Below are positions 1 to 9,722 of a stretch of 64,000 nucleotides of DNA, in pieces. Under the pieces are notes generated by a model. It saw nothing but the letters and a program-made list of their open reading frames with translations, had not been told where the DNA came from and did no database searches. Position numbers and translations under genes: made by a program. Every line of letters starts with the position of its first letter. Position 1 is the stretch's first letter. This DNA is from Streptomyces colonosanans. GTDB lineage: Bacteria > Actinomycetota > Actinomycetes > Streptomycetales > Streptomycetaceae. The stretch spans positions 1 to 64,000 of the forward strand of contig NZ_MLYP01000072.1 of the NCBI RefSeq assembly GCF_001866645.1, given 5' to 3'.

Positions 1-129
1 CCGGTGAACCTTTCCGGTCACAGCACTAGGCCCGGTCGCCACCCCCGTCCCCGCGCCACCCCCGTCCCCATTCCCCATCCCCGTCCCACCCGCTCGAACC
101 GCCTCGGCATGCGAAAGGAGAGATACACC

Positions 130-753
130 GTGGCCGGCGAGATCCCGCAGGCTCAGCCGCCCCCCGAGGTCCCCTCACGCGTCCTGTGGTGGCGATTCAG
201 ACGCAACCCGCTGCGTCGCCCCACCGATCTGCTGCAGGGGTGGATCGGCCTTGGTCTGCTGCTGGCCACGGTGGTGGGCACGCCCACCGCCACGCTGCTG
301 GCCGGCCACGCCGCGTACCGCAACCTGCAGCAGACCGCCGAGCACGACTCCCGGACCCGGCACCGCACGACCGCGGTCCTCGAACACGACGCCCCCCGCC
401 ATCCGGAACCGGGATCGGACGAGGCGAAGAACGCCGTGTACCCGGTCGCGGTCCGCTACACCGACCTGGACGGCCGCGCACGCGCCGCGAAGGCCGACGC
501 CGAACCCGGACTGCCCGCGGGTAGCAGGATCCATGTCTGGGTCGACGGCGACGGCACGCTCACCGAACCACCCATGACGGCACATCAGATCCGTGACCGC
601 GCCATCGGCTGGGCCCTCCTCACCGCCATGGCCACCGCTCTCACCGGCGGCGGAGCGTACGCCGCCCTCCGCCACAGGCTGGAACGGCGCAACCTCGCCG
701 ACTGGGACACGGCATGGGCCGAGACGGCCCCCCGCTGGACCACCTCCATGTGA
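130..753 (+). CDS. Rv1733c-like two-TM membrane protein
   Basis: About 207 aa, predicted integral membrane protein of the actinobacterial Rv1733c-like family; function unknown. A basic, Pro-rich N-terminus (WWRFRRNPLRRPTDLLQGW) precedes a first membrane segment at about residues 38-60. An extracytoplasmic domain of about 110 residues follows, containing VRYTDLDGRARAAKAD and SRIHVWVDGDGTLTEPP, which is typical of this family. A second membrane segment (WALLTAMATALTGGGAYAAL) leads to a short cytoplasmic tail. The GTG at 130 is chosen because GAAAGGAGAG lies just upstream; the open frame extends to position 4, but the added residues are low-complexity Pro/Arg. A strong hairpin follows at 797-839, so the gene is probably monocistronic. 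Confidence 0.8.
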   Translation: MAGEIPQAQPPPEVPSRVLWWRFRRNPLRRPTDLLQGWIGLGLLLATVVGTPTATLLAGHAAYRNLQQTAEHDSRTRHRTTAVLEHDAPRHPEPGSDEAKNAVYPVAVRYTDLDGRARAAKADAEPGLPAGSRIHVWVDGDGTLTEPPMTAHQIRDRAIGWALLTAMATALTGGGAYAALRHRLERRNLADWDTAWAETAPRWTTSM

Positions 754-796
754 TCCCCGGCCGTGTCCTGGGCCGGTGCGTGGCGGGAACGTGGAG

Positions 797-839
797 AGGG
801 GGCGTTGCGGGCCGCTCGTGGAGGCCCGCAACGCCCCCT
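797..839 (+). terminator. Rho-independent-type hairpin after the membrane protein gene
   Basis: A perfect 17-bp stem (797-813 pairs with 823-839) with a 9-nt loop, lying 44 bp after the stop at 753. There is no long T-tract, which is usual for Streptomyces terminators. The rest of the interval to 1167 holds no convincing gene. Confidence 0.8.
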
Positions 840-1112
840 GGCCTCGTACCTGAGGCGTACTCAGGAGTTATGCAGGAGTCGGGGGTTGACTGAATCGTCG
901 CCAGGTCCGAGAACGTGGCCGTCAGTCAGGTGGCTTGGCGCGTGTGAGCCCGAACATGAGTCTCCTCAAGGGTTGCCCGTGGGGGGGCGCTCGGGCGGGG
1001 CGATGCACGGGGTCCCGGGACAGACCCCATGTGCCCGGGCGGGCGGCACGTCCTCACGCTAGAAGCCGGAGCGGGTCCTTCCCAATGAGGGAACCCCCTA
1101 AGGGAGGTGGGC

Positions 1113-1124
1113 AGGGTTAACCCT
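1113..1124. promoter_or_regulatory. 12-bp perfect palindrome, possible operator
   Basis: AGGGTTAACCCT is a perfect palindrome in the convergent gap between the membrane protein gene and the LAL regulator, 44 bp beyond the LAL stop codon. It is preceded by a CCCCCTAAGGGAGG tract. No divergent promoter is apparent here, so a regulatory role is only a guess. Confidence 0.25.
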
Positions 1125-1167
1125 CGATCCCCGCGCGTAAACCAGCCCTTGGGCGTCCGGGTGGAGA

Positions 1168-3981
1168 TCAGCCGGAGCCGCGCCCGGCCGCCAGGCGCAC
1201 GATGTCCACCCGCGAGCGGATCCCCAACTTGCGGTAGACGCGGGTCAGCGTCGCCTCCACCGTCTTGACGCTGATGAACAGGCGTGCGGCGATCTCACGG
1301 TTCATCGCACCCTCCATGACCAGCGCGACGACCTGCCGTTCCGTCGCGGCGAGGGAGTCGAGCGCGGCGGCGGCCAGTGGAGGCCGCGCCGGGCCCGTGA
1401 CCACGGCCGTCTCCACCTGGCGCAGCCACGGCATCGCGCGGCAGCGGCGGAAGAGACGGGCCGCCTCGTCGTACGACGCCGGTCCCGGCCGCCGGGTGCG
1501 CAGATCCGCCAGCGCGTACGCCGCCCGTGCCTCCTCCAGGCCGTAGCCCAGCTTCGCCAGCCGGGCCTGAGCGGACGTCAACCGGCGTGCGGCCGCGTCC
1601 GGTTCCCCGCGGGCCGAGCGGACCAGCGCCTCCGCCCGGTCCAGCACCGCGAGCACGCTCTCCCGTCCGAGCCGCAGCGCACCGGTGCGCGTGGCGTCGA
1701 TGACCTCCTGCGCCTCGGCCGGCTCTCCGATGCCCACCAGGGACTCGGCGAGGTCCCCGTGCCAGCGTCCGCGGGCCGGGTCGGTGATCCCGAGGCCTGC
1801 CTCCAACTCCCGTACCCTGCGCAGGGACCGCACCGCCCCCGCCGCGTCCCCGGCCACCAGCCGGGCGTGCCCCAGGGCGGCCAGCGCCCGGGACAGGTAC
1901 AGCACATCACCGTCCTCCTCGGCGCGGGCCACAGCCTCCCGGGCCAGCGCCAGCGCCCGGTCCACCTCCCCGCCCGCGGCCTCGGCGAGCGAGGTGAGCA
2001 CGGCGCTCGCGGCCTCCCCGATCCCGGTGTCCCGCGCCAGCCCGAGGCTTTCGTGTGCCAGGGCCAGCGCCCGCCCGCAGTGTCCGGCCCGCAGTTCGGT
2101 CTCGGCGAGCCCGCGCAGGAAGTGCATCTCGGCCTCGACGATCCCGCGCCGCCGCGCCTCGCGCAGCAGCGCACTGATCGTCTTGCGTGCCTCGGTCAGC
2201 TGATCGCTCATGATCAGCCAGCGGAACCGCGCGGCGCCCGCGCCGTTGTGGTCGCACGCCACCCGAGGGTCCTGCGGCTCGTCCAGGGCCCGTTCGATCG
2301 TCGCGGGCGCGTCCGGGTGCCCCATCAGCGTCTCGGTCTGGGCCTGGAAGGCCAGCGCCAGCAGTTCGCCGCGCCGCTCGCCCGCGCGTGCCGCCAGGTC
2401 GGCGGCGAGCGCGCCCTCTCTTCGGGCCTGCTCGAAGTCGCCCTGCACGATCAGCGCCCGCCAGGCGAGCCGGTAGTGCACCCGGGTGAGCAGCCGCGGA
2501 TCGTCGCCCGCGTCCGCCAGCGCCTGTGGGAAGGCCGCGTCGACCCCGGCCATGGCGTGCCCGGCCGCGTCGATCACGACCATCCACGCCCGCACCCGGT
2601 CCGCCGGGTCCATCGCATGCGCCAGTACTTCGTGGGCGACATCCCGGGCGAGGTCGGTCTCCCCGGCGGTCAGCGCGTCCTCGGCGGCCTGCAGCCGCCG
2701 CTCGTGCGGACCCGGTACGGCGTTCACGGGAGTGTGCCGGGCCGCGAGCAGCCCGAGCCCCGCCGCCACCGACGGGGCGCCCCGGTCCCGGGCCACGGCC
2801 GCGGCCTCGCCGAGCTGCGCGGCCACCCGTGGGTCCGTTCCGGTCGACGCCAGCGCGAGATGCCGGGCCCGCTCGATCGGGTCCGAGGCCGCCGTCGACA
2901 GTGCGGCGTGCACGGCACGCCGCTCCTGTGCGCTCGCCTCGGCGTACAGCGCGGCCGATATCAGCGGGTGCGCGAACCGGATGCCGGGCGCGTCCGGCTT
3001 TGCCACCAGCAGCCCCAGCGCGGCGGCCTGCGCGGTCTCCGCCTCCGCGTTCTCCCGGCCCGCCGCGAGCAGCAGGGCCAGGGTGGGGCGTGCCCCGGCG
3101 CTCGCCACGAGCAGGGTGCGGCGCGCATCCTCGGACAGCGCCTCCAGTCGGCCACGGACCAGCGTGCGCAGCGAGGTCGGCACGGGCAGCGGCTCGCCGG
3201 GACTCGGCGGAGTCGGGCTCTCGGCGAGGGCACGGCCGAGCTCCAGCGCGAACAGCGGGTTGCCGCCGCTGGTGCGGTGGATGTCGCGGACGGTGGAGCG
3301 GGGCAGTCCGGTGTGGCCGCGATGGTCGAGGAGTTCGGCGACCTGTCCGCGCGAGAGCGGGTTGACGCTGACCGGCAGCGTGTCCGGCGGGGACGATCGC
3401 AGATAGCGATCGTGCTCCCGGGCCTGCGGCTCGGTGTGCGTGCGCACCGCGCACAGCATCTGCACGGGTGTGCCGCCGAGGCGCCGTGCGGCGAAGCCGA
3501 GGAGTTCGGTGCTGGCCGGATCCAGCCACTGGAGGTCGTCGGCGACGATCAGCACCGGGCCGCGGGCGGCGAGCGCACGGAGGGCCGACAGCACCGCGAG
3601 CCGCAGCGCGAGTCCGTCCCGCTGCAGCGTGGACTCCCCGCGGCCGGTGAGCGCGGACTCCAGGGCGGTGCGCTGCGGGGCGGGCAGCCGGTCGGCGACC
3701 TGGTCCACGACCAGACCGAGGAGGTCGGCCAGGGCCAGGAAGGGAAGATGGGATTCGGACTCGGTCGCCGAGCAGCGCAACACGGTGCGTACCGCTTTGC
3801 CGTATTCCGCGGTCAGTGCGCGCAGGACGGTCGACTTTCCTATTCCGGCCGGGCCGTGCACCAGCACACTGCCTCCGCCGGCGAGTTGCTCGCGCGCCCC
3901 CGCCAGCAGTTCCTCGCGGCCGATGACCAGGTCGGAGCGGAGCCGCACAGGCTCCTTGACGTCCCGTCGCACGGTCACCAC
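1168..3981 (-). CDS. LAL-family (large ATP-binding LuxR) transcriptional regulator
   Basis: About 937 aa, the normal size for LAL/MalT-type activators. An N-terminal AAA/STAND ATPase (about residues 15-320) has a Walker A motif GPAGIGKST and a Walker B-like VLIVADDLQWLDPAS. A long TPR-like helical middle follows. The C-terminal LuxR helix-turn-helix lies in the last ~60 residues (LAATERQVVALVMEGAMN, then IAARLFISVKTVEATLTRVY). These proteins activate pathway genes in response to an ATP-gated signal. The start is one of three closely spaced GTG codons at 3972-3981, downstream of GGAAGG; a TTG extension to 4008 is possible. Its neighbours are a GAF-LuxR regulator and a coupled pair of acyl-CoA ligases, but direct control of them is inference. 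Confidence 0.9.
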   Translation of the reverse strand: MVTVRRDVKEPVRLRSDLVIGREELLAGAREQLAGGGSVLVHGPAGIGKSTVLRALTAEYGKAVRTVLRCSATESESHLPFLALADLLGLVVDQVADRLPAPQRTALESALTGRGESTLQRDGLALRLAVLSALRALAARGPVLIVADDLQWLDPASTELLGFAARRLGGTPVQMLCAVRTHTEPQAREHDRYLRSSPPDTLPVSVNPLSRGQVAELLDHRGHTGLPRSTVRDIHRTSGGNPLFALELGRALAESPTPPSPGEPLPVPTSLRTLVRGRLEALSEDARRTLLVASAGARPTLALLLAAGRENAEAETAQAAALGLLVAKPDAPGIRFAHPLISAALYAEASAQERRAVHAALSTAASDPIERARHLALASTGTDPRVAAQLGEAAAVARDRGAPSVAAGLGLLAARHTPVNAVPGPHERRLQAAEDALTAGETDLARDVAHEVLAHAMDPADRVRAWMVVIDAAGHAMAGVDAAFPQALADAGDDPRLLTRVHYRLAWRALIVQGDFEQARREGALAADLAARAGERRGELLALAFQAQTETLMGHPDAPATIERALDEPQDPRVACDHNGAGAARFRWLIMSDQLTEARKTISALLREARRRGIVEAEMHFLRGLAETELRAGHCGRALALAHESLGLARDTGIGEAASAVLTSLAEAAGGEVDRALALAREAVARAEEDGDVLYLSRALAALGHARLVAGDAAGAVRSLRRVRELEAGLGITDPARGRWHGDLAESLVGIGEPAEAQEVIDATRTGALRLGRESVLAVLDRAEALVRSARGEPDAAARRLTSAQARLAKLGYGLEEARAAYALADLRTRRPGPASYDEAARLFRRCRAMPWLRQVETAVVTGPARPPLAAAALDSLAATERQVVALVMEGAMNREIAARLFISVKTVEATLTRVYRKLGIRSRVDIVRLAAGRGSG

Positions 3982-4219
3982 GCCTTCCGAGTGTCGTGTC
4001 CTGCGCAATATTAGGCACCTGGTCTTCGGAATTCGGCCAGACCGTGTGGTGAAGGTAATAACACTCGGTCGTTACACGGGAATTCCCGGGAGCGCCGAGT
4101 GAATGGCAGGACAGGACGGCAATCCGGAGGAGTGCGGATAGGGGGTGTGTGGTGATCCGCCGGAAGCGGTGCGGGGGAGGGGTGGCAGAGAGACGAAAGA
4201 CGGCCGGCCGACGAGGGGC

Positions 4220-5056
4220 CTACGGCAGGATCCCGGCCCGCCGCGCGGCGACCACCGCCTCCCATCTCGTGTGAGCGCCCAACTTCCGCATCGCCGACCG
4301 CAGATACGCCTTCACGGTCTCCGGGCGCAGCCCCAGCCGCTCCGCGGTCGCCGCGTTCGTCGCGCCCCCCGCCACACACGACAGGACGTCCACCTCCCGC
4401 GGCGCCAGCCCCACCGCCTGTGCCGGGGCCCCGGGGGCGGTCGCACCGGCCAAACGGCCGCACACCTGGAGGAGTTCGGCCCGCACCACCGGGTCCTCCA
4501 CCCGTTGTGCCAGCGCCCTTAGCGTGCCATGGGCCTCGCGGACCTGCTCCCAGGCCGCACCGGACGGCCCCGCGGGCTCCCGCACTGCCGACAGCAGGGC
4601 CTGTGCCTCGTCCCGGACGACCAGCGACTGCTCCACGTCCCGCGCCGCATCCACGGCCGCGCTCAGCGTGCGGTCGCCCAGCGGCTGGGCCGTGCGCAGC
4701 GCGCCGTACAGCACGGCGCGGACCCGCCGGCGTACGACCACCGGCACCGCGAGCACGGACTTGATGCCCTCCGTCGCCACCGCCGCGTCGTACTCGTGGC
4801 TGATGCGCTGCGATGCCGAGTAGTCCGTCACCGCGCAGGGCCGGGCCAGTACGGCCGCCTTGCCGCCCAGCCCGTTGCCGGTGACGACGGCCAGCGCGCT
4901 GAACGCCGTCGTCGCGGTGCCGCTGAGTTCGCTGATCCGGATCTGCGGCCGCCCCGGCTCCACGAGGCCGCCGAAGGCGACCGGCAGCCCCGTCACGCGC
5001 CGCAGCCGCACCAGCGCGCCGCGCACCTCCACCGTCTCGGCTGCGTCAGCTGCCAC
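4220..5056 (-). CDS. GAF-domain LuxR-type transcriptional regulator
   Basis: 278 aa. The N-terminal ~160 residues form a GAF-like sensory domain (VTGLPVAFGG near the start, later IKSVLAVPVVVRRRVRAVLY). The C-terminal LuxR HTH begins LAPREVDVLSCVAGGATNAA and continues LGLRPETVKAYLRSAMRKLG. Streptomyces proteins of this architecture commonly sit beside and control acyl-CoA synthetase genes. It is divergent from the two AMP-ligase genes starting at 5158, with only ~100 bp between them, so it is the most likely local regulator. The GTG start at 5056 is supported by GAAGGGG about 8 nt upstream. The 4009-4219 gap downstream shows no gene. Confidence 0.88.
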   Translation of the reverse strand: MAADAAETVEVRGALVRLRRVTGLPVAFGGLVEPGRPQIRISELSGTATTAFSALAVVTGNGLGGKAAVLARPCAVTDYSASQRISHEYDAAVATEGIKSVLAVPVVVRRRVRAVLYGALRTAQPLGDRTLSAAVDAARDVEQSLVVRDEAQALLSAVREPAGPSGAAWEQVREAHGTLRALAQRVEDPVVRAELLQVCGRLAGATAPGAPAQAVGLAPREVDVLSCVAGGATNAATAERLGLRPETVKAYLRSAMRKLGAHTRWEAVVAARRAGILP

Positions 5057-5157
5057 GTGCTCGCCCCTTCATCGCGGCGCACCCCCGTTCGGGGGTGGTG
5101 AGATCTGCATCACGGATTACACGATGTGAGGCAGCTGTCCGGCAAGGAGGAGGACAC

Positions 5158-6837
5158 ATGACGGCGAACACCGATCCCGCGGCCGCGTTCCGGATCGCGC
5201 GGGACTTCCTGCTCGCGCACCGGGAGGACTACGCCACGGCGTACGCGGGCTTCCAGTGGCCGCGTCCGGAGCACTTCAACTGGGCGCTCGACTGGTTCGA
5301 CGTCATCGCGGACGGCAACGACCGCACAGCGCTCCACATCGTCGAGGAGGACGGCCGCGAGACCCGTCTGTCCTTCGCGGAACTGTCCGCACGCTCGAAC
5401 CGGGCCGCGAACTGGCTGCGCGAGCGCGGAGTACGCGCCGAGGACCGCATTCTCGTCATGCTCGGCAACCAGGCCGAGCTGTGGGTGACGGCGCTGGCCG
5501 CGATGAAGCTGCGCGCCGTGGTCATCCCGGCCACCCCGCTGCTCGGCCCCGCCGACCTGCGCGACCGGGTAGACCGCGGCCGGGTCCGGCATGTGATCGT
5601 GCGCGCCGAGGACATCGGCAAGTTCGACGAGGTGCCCGGTGACTACACCCGGATCGCGGTCGGCGGTGCGGGCGGCGACTGGCAGCCGTTCGAGGACATG
5701 GAGGCCGCCTCCGCGCTGTTCGCGCCCGACGGCCCCACACTGGCCGACGACCCGCTGATGCTGTACTTCACCTCCGGCACCACCGCACACCCCAAGCTGG
5801 TCGAGCACACCCATGTCTCCTACCCCGTCGGCCATCTGGCGACCATGTACTGGGTCGGCCTCAAGCCCGGGGACGTGCACCTCAACATCTCCTCGCCGGG
5901 CTGGGCCAAGCACGCCTGGTCGAACCTGTTCGCCCCGTGGAACGCCGAGGCGACCGTTTTCATCCACAACTACACGCGCTTCGACGCGAGTCGGCTGATG
6001 GCCGAGATGGACCGGGCCGGCGTGACCACCTTCTGCGCCCCGCCGACCGTGTGGCGCATGCTCATCCAGGCCGACCTCACCCAGCTGCGCACCCCGCCCC
6101 GTGAGGCCGTCGCGGCCGGTGAGCCGCTCAACCCCGAGGTGATCGAGCAGGTGCGGCGCGCCTGGGGCGTGACCATCCGGGACGGCTTCGGCCAGACCGA
6201 GACGGCCGTGCAGGTTTCCAACAGCCCAGGGCAGCCGCTGAAGACCGGCTCGATGGGCCGTCCCAGCCCGGGCTACCGTATCGAGCTGCTGGATCCGGTG
6301 ACCGGCGCACCCGGCGTGGGCGAGGGCGAGATCGCCCTGGACCTCTCGGCCCGGCCCGTCGGCCTGATGACCGGCTACCACGGCGACGCCGACCGCACCG
6401 CCGCGGCCATGGCGGGCGGCTACTACCGCACGGGCGACATCGGTTCGCGGGACGAGGACGGATACATCACTTACGTCGGGCGGGCCGACGACGTCTTCAA
6501 GGCCTCCGACTACAAGATCTCGCCCTTCGAGCTGGAGAGCGTGCTGCTCGAACACGAGGCGGTGGCCGAGGCGGCCGTCGTGCCCGCGCCGGACGAGCTG
6601 CGGCTGGCCGTTCCGAAGGCGTACATCGTGCTTGCCGCGGGCTGGGAGCCCGGCCCTGACACCGCGAAGGTCCTCTTCGAGCACTCCCGGGAGACTCTCG
6701 CCCCCTACAAGCGCATCCGCCGACTGGAGTTCGGCGACCTGCCCAAGACCGTCTCCGGCAAGATCCGCCGGATCGCACTGCGCGAGGCCACGGCCGCCGG
6801 GTCCACGGCGGAGTACCGCGAGGAGGACTTCCGGTGA
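5158..6837 (+). CDS. AMP-dependent acyl-CoA synthetase (acetyl/medium-chain ACS-like)
   Basis: 559 aa ANL-superfamily ligase that would activate a carboxylic acid as acyl-AMP and transfer it to CoA. Motifs: P-loop YFTSGTTAHPKLVEHTHVSY, the A5-like DGFGQTETAV, YYRTGDIGSRDEDGY, the hinge YVGRADDVFKASDYKISPFE, and the catalytic-lysine motif PKTVSGKIRR. The overall pattern is closest to the acetyl-CoA/medium-chain synthetase branch, but the substrate cannot be read. ATG 5158 is chosen over the upstream in-frame start at 5095 because AAGGAGGAGG lies directly upstream. The stop overlaps the next gene by four bases (GTGA), implying translational coupling. Confidence 0.9.
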   Translation: MTANTDPAAAFRIARDFLLAHREDYATAYAGFQWPRPEHFNWALDWFDVIADGNDRTALHIVEEDGRETRLSFAELSARSNRAANWLRERGVRAEDRILVMLGNQAELWVTALAAMKLRAVVIPATPLLGPADLRDRVDRGRVRHVIVRAEDIGKFDEVPGDYTRIAVGGAGGDWQPFEDMEAASALFAPDGPTLADDPLMLYFTSGTTAHPKLVEHTHVSYPVGHLATMYWVGLKPGDVHLNISSPGWAKHAWSNLFAPWNAEATVFIHNYTRFDASRLMAEMDRAGVTTFCAPPTVWRMLIQADLTQLRTPPREAVAAGEPLNPEVIEQVRRAWGVTIRDGFGQTETAVQVSNSPGQPLKTGSMGRPSPGYRIELLDPVTGAPGVGEGEIALDLSARPVGLMTGYHGDADRTAAAMAGGYYRTGDIGSRDEDGYITYVGRADDVFKASDYKISPFELESVLLEHEAVAEAAVVPAPDELRLAVPKAYIVLAAGWEPGPDTAKVLFEHSRETLAPYKRIRRLEFGDLPKTVSGKIRRIALREATAAGSTAEYREEDFR

Positions 6838-8480
6838 CGGCACTGTCGTACGCCCACGGAACCAGCACCACACCGCTGCTGGGCGACACCATCGGCGCCA
6901 ACCTCGACCGGGCGGTCGCCGCGTATCCGGACCGCGACGCCCTGGTGGACGTGGAGTCCGGACGCCGCTGGACGTACGCCGAGTTCGGCGCCGCCGTCGA
7001 CGAGGTGGCGCGCGGACTGCTCGCCAAGGGCGTGTGCAAGGGCGACCGGGTGGGCATCTGGGCGGTCAACTGCCCCGAGTGGGTGCTGATCCAGTACGCC
7101 ACCGCCCGCATCGGGGCGATCATGGTGAACATCAACCCCGCCTACCGTGCACACGAGTTGGCGTATGTGCTGAAGCAGGCCGGGGTCTCGCTGCTGGTCG
7201 CCTCCCTCAGCCATCGGACGAGCGACTACCGCGCTCTCGTCGACGAGGTGCGCGGCGGCTGCCCCGAGTTGCGCGAGACGGTCTACATAGGCGACCCGTC
7301 CTGGACCGCACTCACGGCGGGCGCGGTCTCGGTACCGCAGGATCAACTCATCGCCCTGGCCGCAGAGGTGAGCTGTGACGAGCCGATCAACATCCAGTAC
7401 ACCTCGGGCACCACGGGATTCCCGAAGGGCGCCACCCTCTCCCACCACAACATCCTCAACAACGGCTACTGGGTGGGCCGTACGGTCGGTTACACCGAGC
7501 AGGACCGGGTTTGTCTGCCGGTGCCGTTTTATCATTGCTTCGGCATGGTAATGGGCAATCTCGGTATCACTTCCCACGGGGCGTGCATCGTCATCCCGGC
7601 GCCGTCCTTCGATCCGGCGGCCACGCTGCGGGCGGTTCAGCAGGAGCGCTGTACGTCCCTGTACGGCGTACCGACGATGTTCATCGCCGAGTTGAGCCTC
7701 CCCGACTTCGCGACCTACGACCTGTCGTCGCTGCGGACCGGCATCATGGCGGGCTCGCCGTGCCCGGTCGAGGTGATGAAGCGCGTGGTCGCCGAGATGC
7801 ACATGGAGGAGGTGTCCATCTGCTATGGCATGACGGAGACCTCGCCGGTGTCGCTGCAGACACGCAGGGACGACGACCTGGAGCACCGCACCGCCACGGT
7901 CGGCCGGGTCCTGCCGCACATCGAGGTCAAGATCGTCGACCCGGCAACCGGTGTCACCCTGCCACGCGGCTCGGCGGGTGAGCTGTGCACGCGCGGCTAC
8001 AGCGTGACGCTCGGCTACTGGAACGAGCCCGAGAAGACCGCGGAGGCCGTCGATCCCGGCCGCTGGATGCACACCGGCGATCTGGCGATGATGCGCGAGG
8101 ACGGCTACGTCGAGATCGTCGGCCGCATCAAGGACATGATCATTCGCGGGGGCGAGAACGTCTACCCGCGCGAGATCGAGGAGTTCCTGTACGCGCACCC
8201 GAAGATCGCCGACGTCCAGGTCGTCGGCGTTCCCCACGAGCGGTACGGCGAGGAGGTCCTCGCCTGTGTGATCCCGCGCGACCCGGCCGACGTGCCGACG
8301 CTGGAGGAACTGCGGGCCTTCTGCGCGGAGCGGCTCGCGCACTACAAGATCCCCAGCAGGGTTCAGATCCTCGGATCCTTCCCGATGACCGTGTCGGGAA
8401 AGGTGCGCAAGATCGAACTGCGGGAGAGGTACGCGGACCGGAGGCCGTCTCCCGTGGTGGGTCCTGACTCCAGGGAATAG
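6834..8480 (+). CDS. FadD-like acyl-CoA ligase
   Basis: 548 aa ANL-superfamily ligase resembling long-chain fatty acyl-CoA synthetases. Motifs include IQYTSGTTGFPKGATLSHHN, CYGMTETSPVS, RWMHTGDLAMMREDGY, VGRIKDMIIRGGENVYPREI, and the C-terminal FPMTVSGKVRKIEL with the catalytic lysine. The GTG start overlaps the stop of the preceding ligase (GTGA), so the two are made together. Two ligases in tandem suggest activation of related or sequential organic acids, perhaps in catabolism; this is inference. A hairpin follows at 8485-8520. Confidence 0.92.
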   Translation: MTALSYAHGTSTTPLLGDTIGANLDRAVAAYPDRDALVDVESGRRWTYAEFGAAVDEVARGLLAKGVCKGDRVGIWAVNCPEWVLIQYATARIGAIMVNINPAYRAHELAYVLKQAGVSLLVASLSHRTSDYRALVDEVRGGCPELRETVYIGDPSWTALTAGAVSVPQDQLIALAAEVSCDEPINIQYTSGTTGFPKGATLSHHNILNNGYWVGRTVGYTEQDRVCLPVPFYHCFGMVMGNLGITSHGACIVIPAPSFDPAATLRAVQQERCTSLYGVPTMFIAELSLPDFATYDLSSLRTGIMAGSPCPVEVMKRVVAEMHMEEVSICYGMTETSPVSLQTRRDDDLEHRTATVGRVLPHIEVKIVDPATGVTLPRGSAGELCTRGYSVTLGYWNEPEKTAEAVDPGRWMHTGDLAMMREDGYVEIVGRIKDMIIRGGENVYPREIEEFLYAHPKIADVQVVGVPHERYGEEVLACVIPRDPADVPTLEELRAFCAERLAHYKIPSRVQILGSFPMTVSGKVRKIELRERYADRRPSPVVGPDSRE

Positions 8481-8484
8481 CCTG

Positions 8485-8520
8485 GACCAGCGGGCGCTCC
8501 TCATGGGCCGTCCGCTGGTC
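8485..8520 (+). terminator. Hairpin after the acyl-CoA ligase pair
   Basis: GACCAGCGG at 8485-8493 pairs perfectly with CCGCTGGTC at 8512-8520, starting 5 bp after the ligase stop. It is a likely terminator for the two-gene operon. Confidence 0.6.
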
Positions 8521-8597
8521 TGTGCGGGCGTCAGGGGCGGCGGTAAGCCGCCCCGCGCCCCGGCCCGCGTGCCGGAGCGGCGAGGCTCGTGGGAGGC

Positions 8598-9551
8598 ATG
8601 ATGACCGGGCACACGACAGAGCAGGTCGGGAGCTGGCCGCGACTGCGGGTGGCGGACTGGGCCGAGACCCGCGACACCCTGCAGATGTGGACCCAGATCG
8701 TCGGCAAGATCCGGCTGGCCCACGCACCCATGGTCAACCACTGGTGGCAGGTGACCCTTTACGTCAGCCCACGGGGACTGAACACCTCCGCGATCCCGTA
8801 CCGCACCGGCGCGTTCGATATCGAGTTCGACTTCATTGACCATCGGCTGCGCATACGCGTCAGCGACGGAAGCCTGCGTGAACTGGCGCTGGAGCCCAAA
8901 TCGGTGTCCCGGTTCTACGCCGAGATCATGCTCGCACTGGCGGAGCTGGGCATCCAGACCCGCATACACGCCCGGCCGAACGAGGTGGCCCCGGCCATCC
9001 CGTTCGCGGAGGACTTCCGGCACGCCTCCTACGACCCGCGCTCGGCCCGGCTGTTCTGGGGCCAACTGTTGCAGGCAAACCGGGCGTTGGGGGAGTTCCG
9101 GTCCCAGTTCGTCGGCAAGATCAGCCCCGTGCACCTCTTCTGGGGGGCGATGGACCTGGCCTGCACCCGCTTCTCCGGGCGCCCCGCGCCGCCCCATCCC
9201 AGCGGCGGCATCCCCAACTGCCCGGACTGGGTGACAACGGAGGCGTACTCCCTCGAGTTGGCCAGTTGCGGATTCTGGCCCGGCGGTGGTGAGGAGGGCG
9301 CGTTCTACGCCTACGCCTATCCCGAACCCGCCGGCTTCGCCGACCGTCCGGTCCGCCCCGCCGCGGCGTCGTACCAGCGGGATCTCGGTGAGTTCGTACT
9401 GCCCTACGAGGCGGTTGCCGCCGCCGCCGACCCAGACCGGGTGCTGAGTGAATTCCTGCACGACACCTATGAGGCGGTCGCCGAGTTGGGCGGCTGGGAC
9501 CGGGAGGCGTTGGAGGCGGCCCACATCGCCGACCACCGACACCTCGCCTAG
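8598..9551 (+). CDS. DUF5996 family protein
   Basis: About 317 aa soluble protein of the DUF5996 family, conserved in actinobacteria and of unknown function. It starts with the typical SWPRLRVADWAETRDTLQMW segment and contains VNHWWQVTLYVSPRGL, the conserved SPVHLFWGAMDLACTRFSGR, and the C-terminal EFVLPYEAVAAAADPDRVL. No signal peptide or membrane segment is visible. The start could be GTG 8589, ATG 8598 or ATG 8601; a GGGAGG at 8591-8596 makes the ATG codons more likely. The stop codon directly abuts a ~165 bp repeat element. Confidence 0.85.
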   Translation: MMTGHTTEQVGSWPRLRVADWAETRDTLQMWTQIVGKIRLAHAPMVNHWWQVTLYVSPRGLNTSAIPYRTGAFDIEFDFIDHRLRIRVSDGSLRELALEPKSVSRFYAEIMLALAELGIQTRIHARPNEVAPAIPFAEDFRHASYDPRSARLFWGQLLQANRALGEFRSQFVGKISPVHLFWGAMDLACTRFSGRPAPPHPSGGIPNCPDWVTTEAYSLELASCGFWPGGGEEGAFYAYAYPEPAGFADRPVRPAAASYQRDLGEFVLPYEAVAAAADPDRVLSEFLHDTYEAVAELGGWDREALEAAHIADHRHLA

Positions 9552-9716
9552 TGCCCCGGCAGGCAACGTTCGCCCGTCAAGGAGCGGCGTCATGGGGACA
9601 CCTCCCGCTCGAGCGAAGCCGAGAGTGGGGGAGCGTGCTCTGGGGGTCCCCCTGCTCGAAGAGCTTGGAGGAGCGTGCCGGGCGTCGCGACGGGGCGAAG
9701 GTTGCCTGCCGGGCCA
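9552..9716. repeat. ~165 bp MITE-like element with 27-bp imperfect terminal inverted repeats
   Basis: The left end (9553-9579, core CCCGGCAGGCAAC) and the right end (9689-9715, core GTTGCCTGCCGGG) are inverted copies with a single mismatch in the core plus end differences. The internal segment contains CTCGAGCGAAGCCGAGAGTG and further short hairpins. It has no coding potential. From general knowledge, similar sequences recur in Streptomyces genomes. It begins right after the DUF5996 stop codon and lies between convergent genes, so it may double as a terminator. Confidence 0.7.
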
Positions 9717-9722
9717 CCAGGT

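Noticed and set aside
1759..4014. A 751-codon open frame on the strand opposite the LAL regulator
   Set aside because: No recognisable protein motifs; it is the antisense shadow of a GC-rich gene with clear domains.
6705..9593. A 962-codon minus-strand frame across the acyl-CoA ligase and DUF5996 genes
   Set aside because: Composition is Arg/Gly/His-rich without family similarity; the plus-strand genes have intact conserved motifs.
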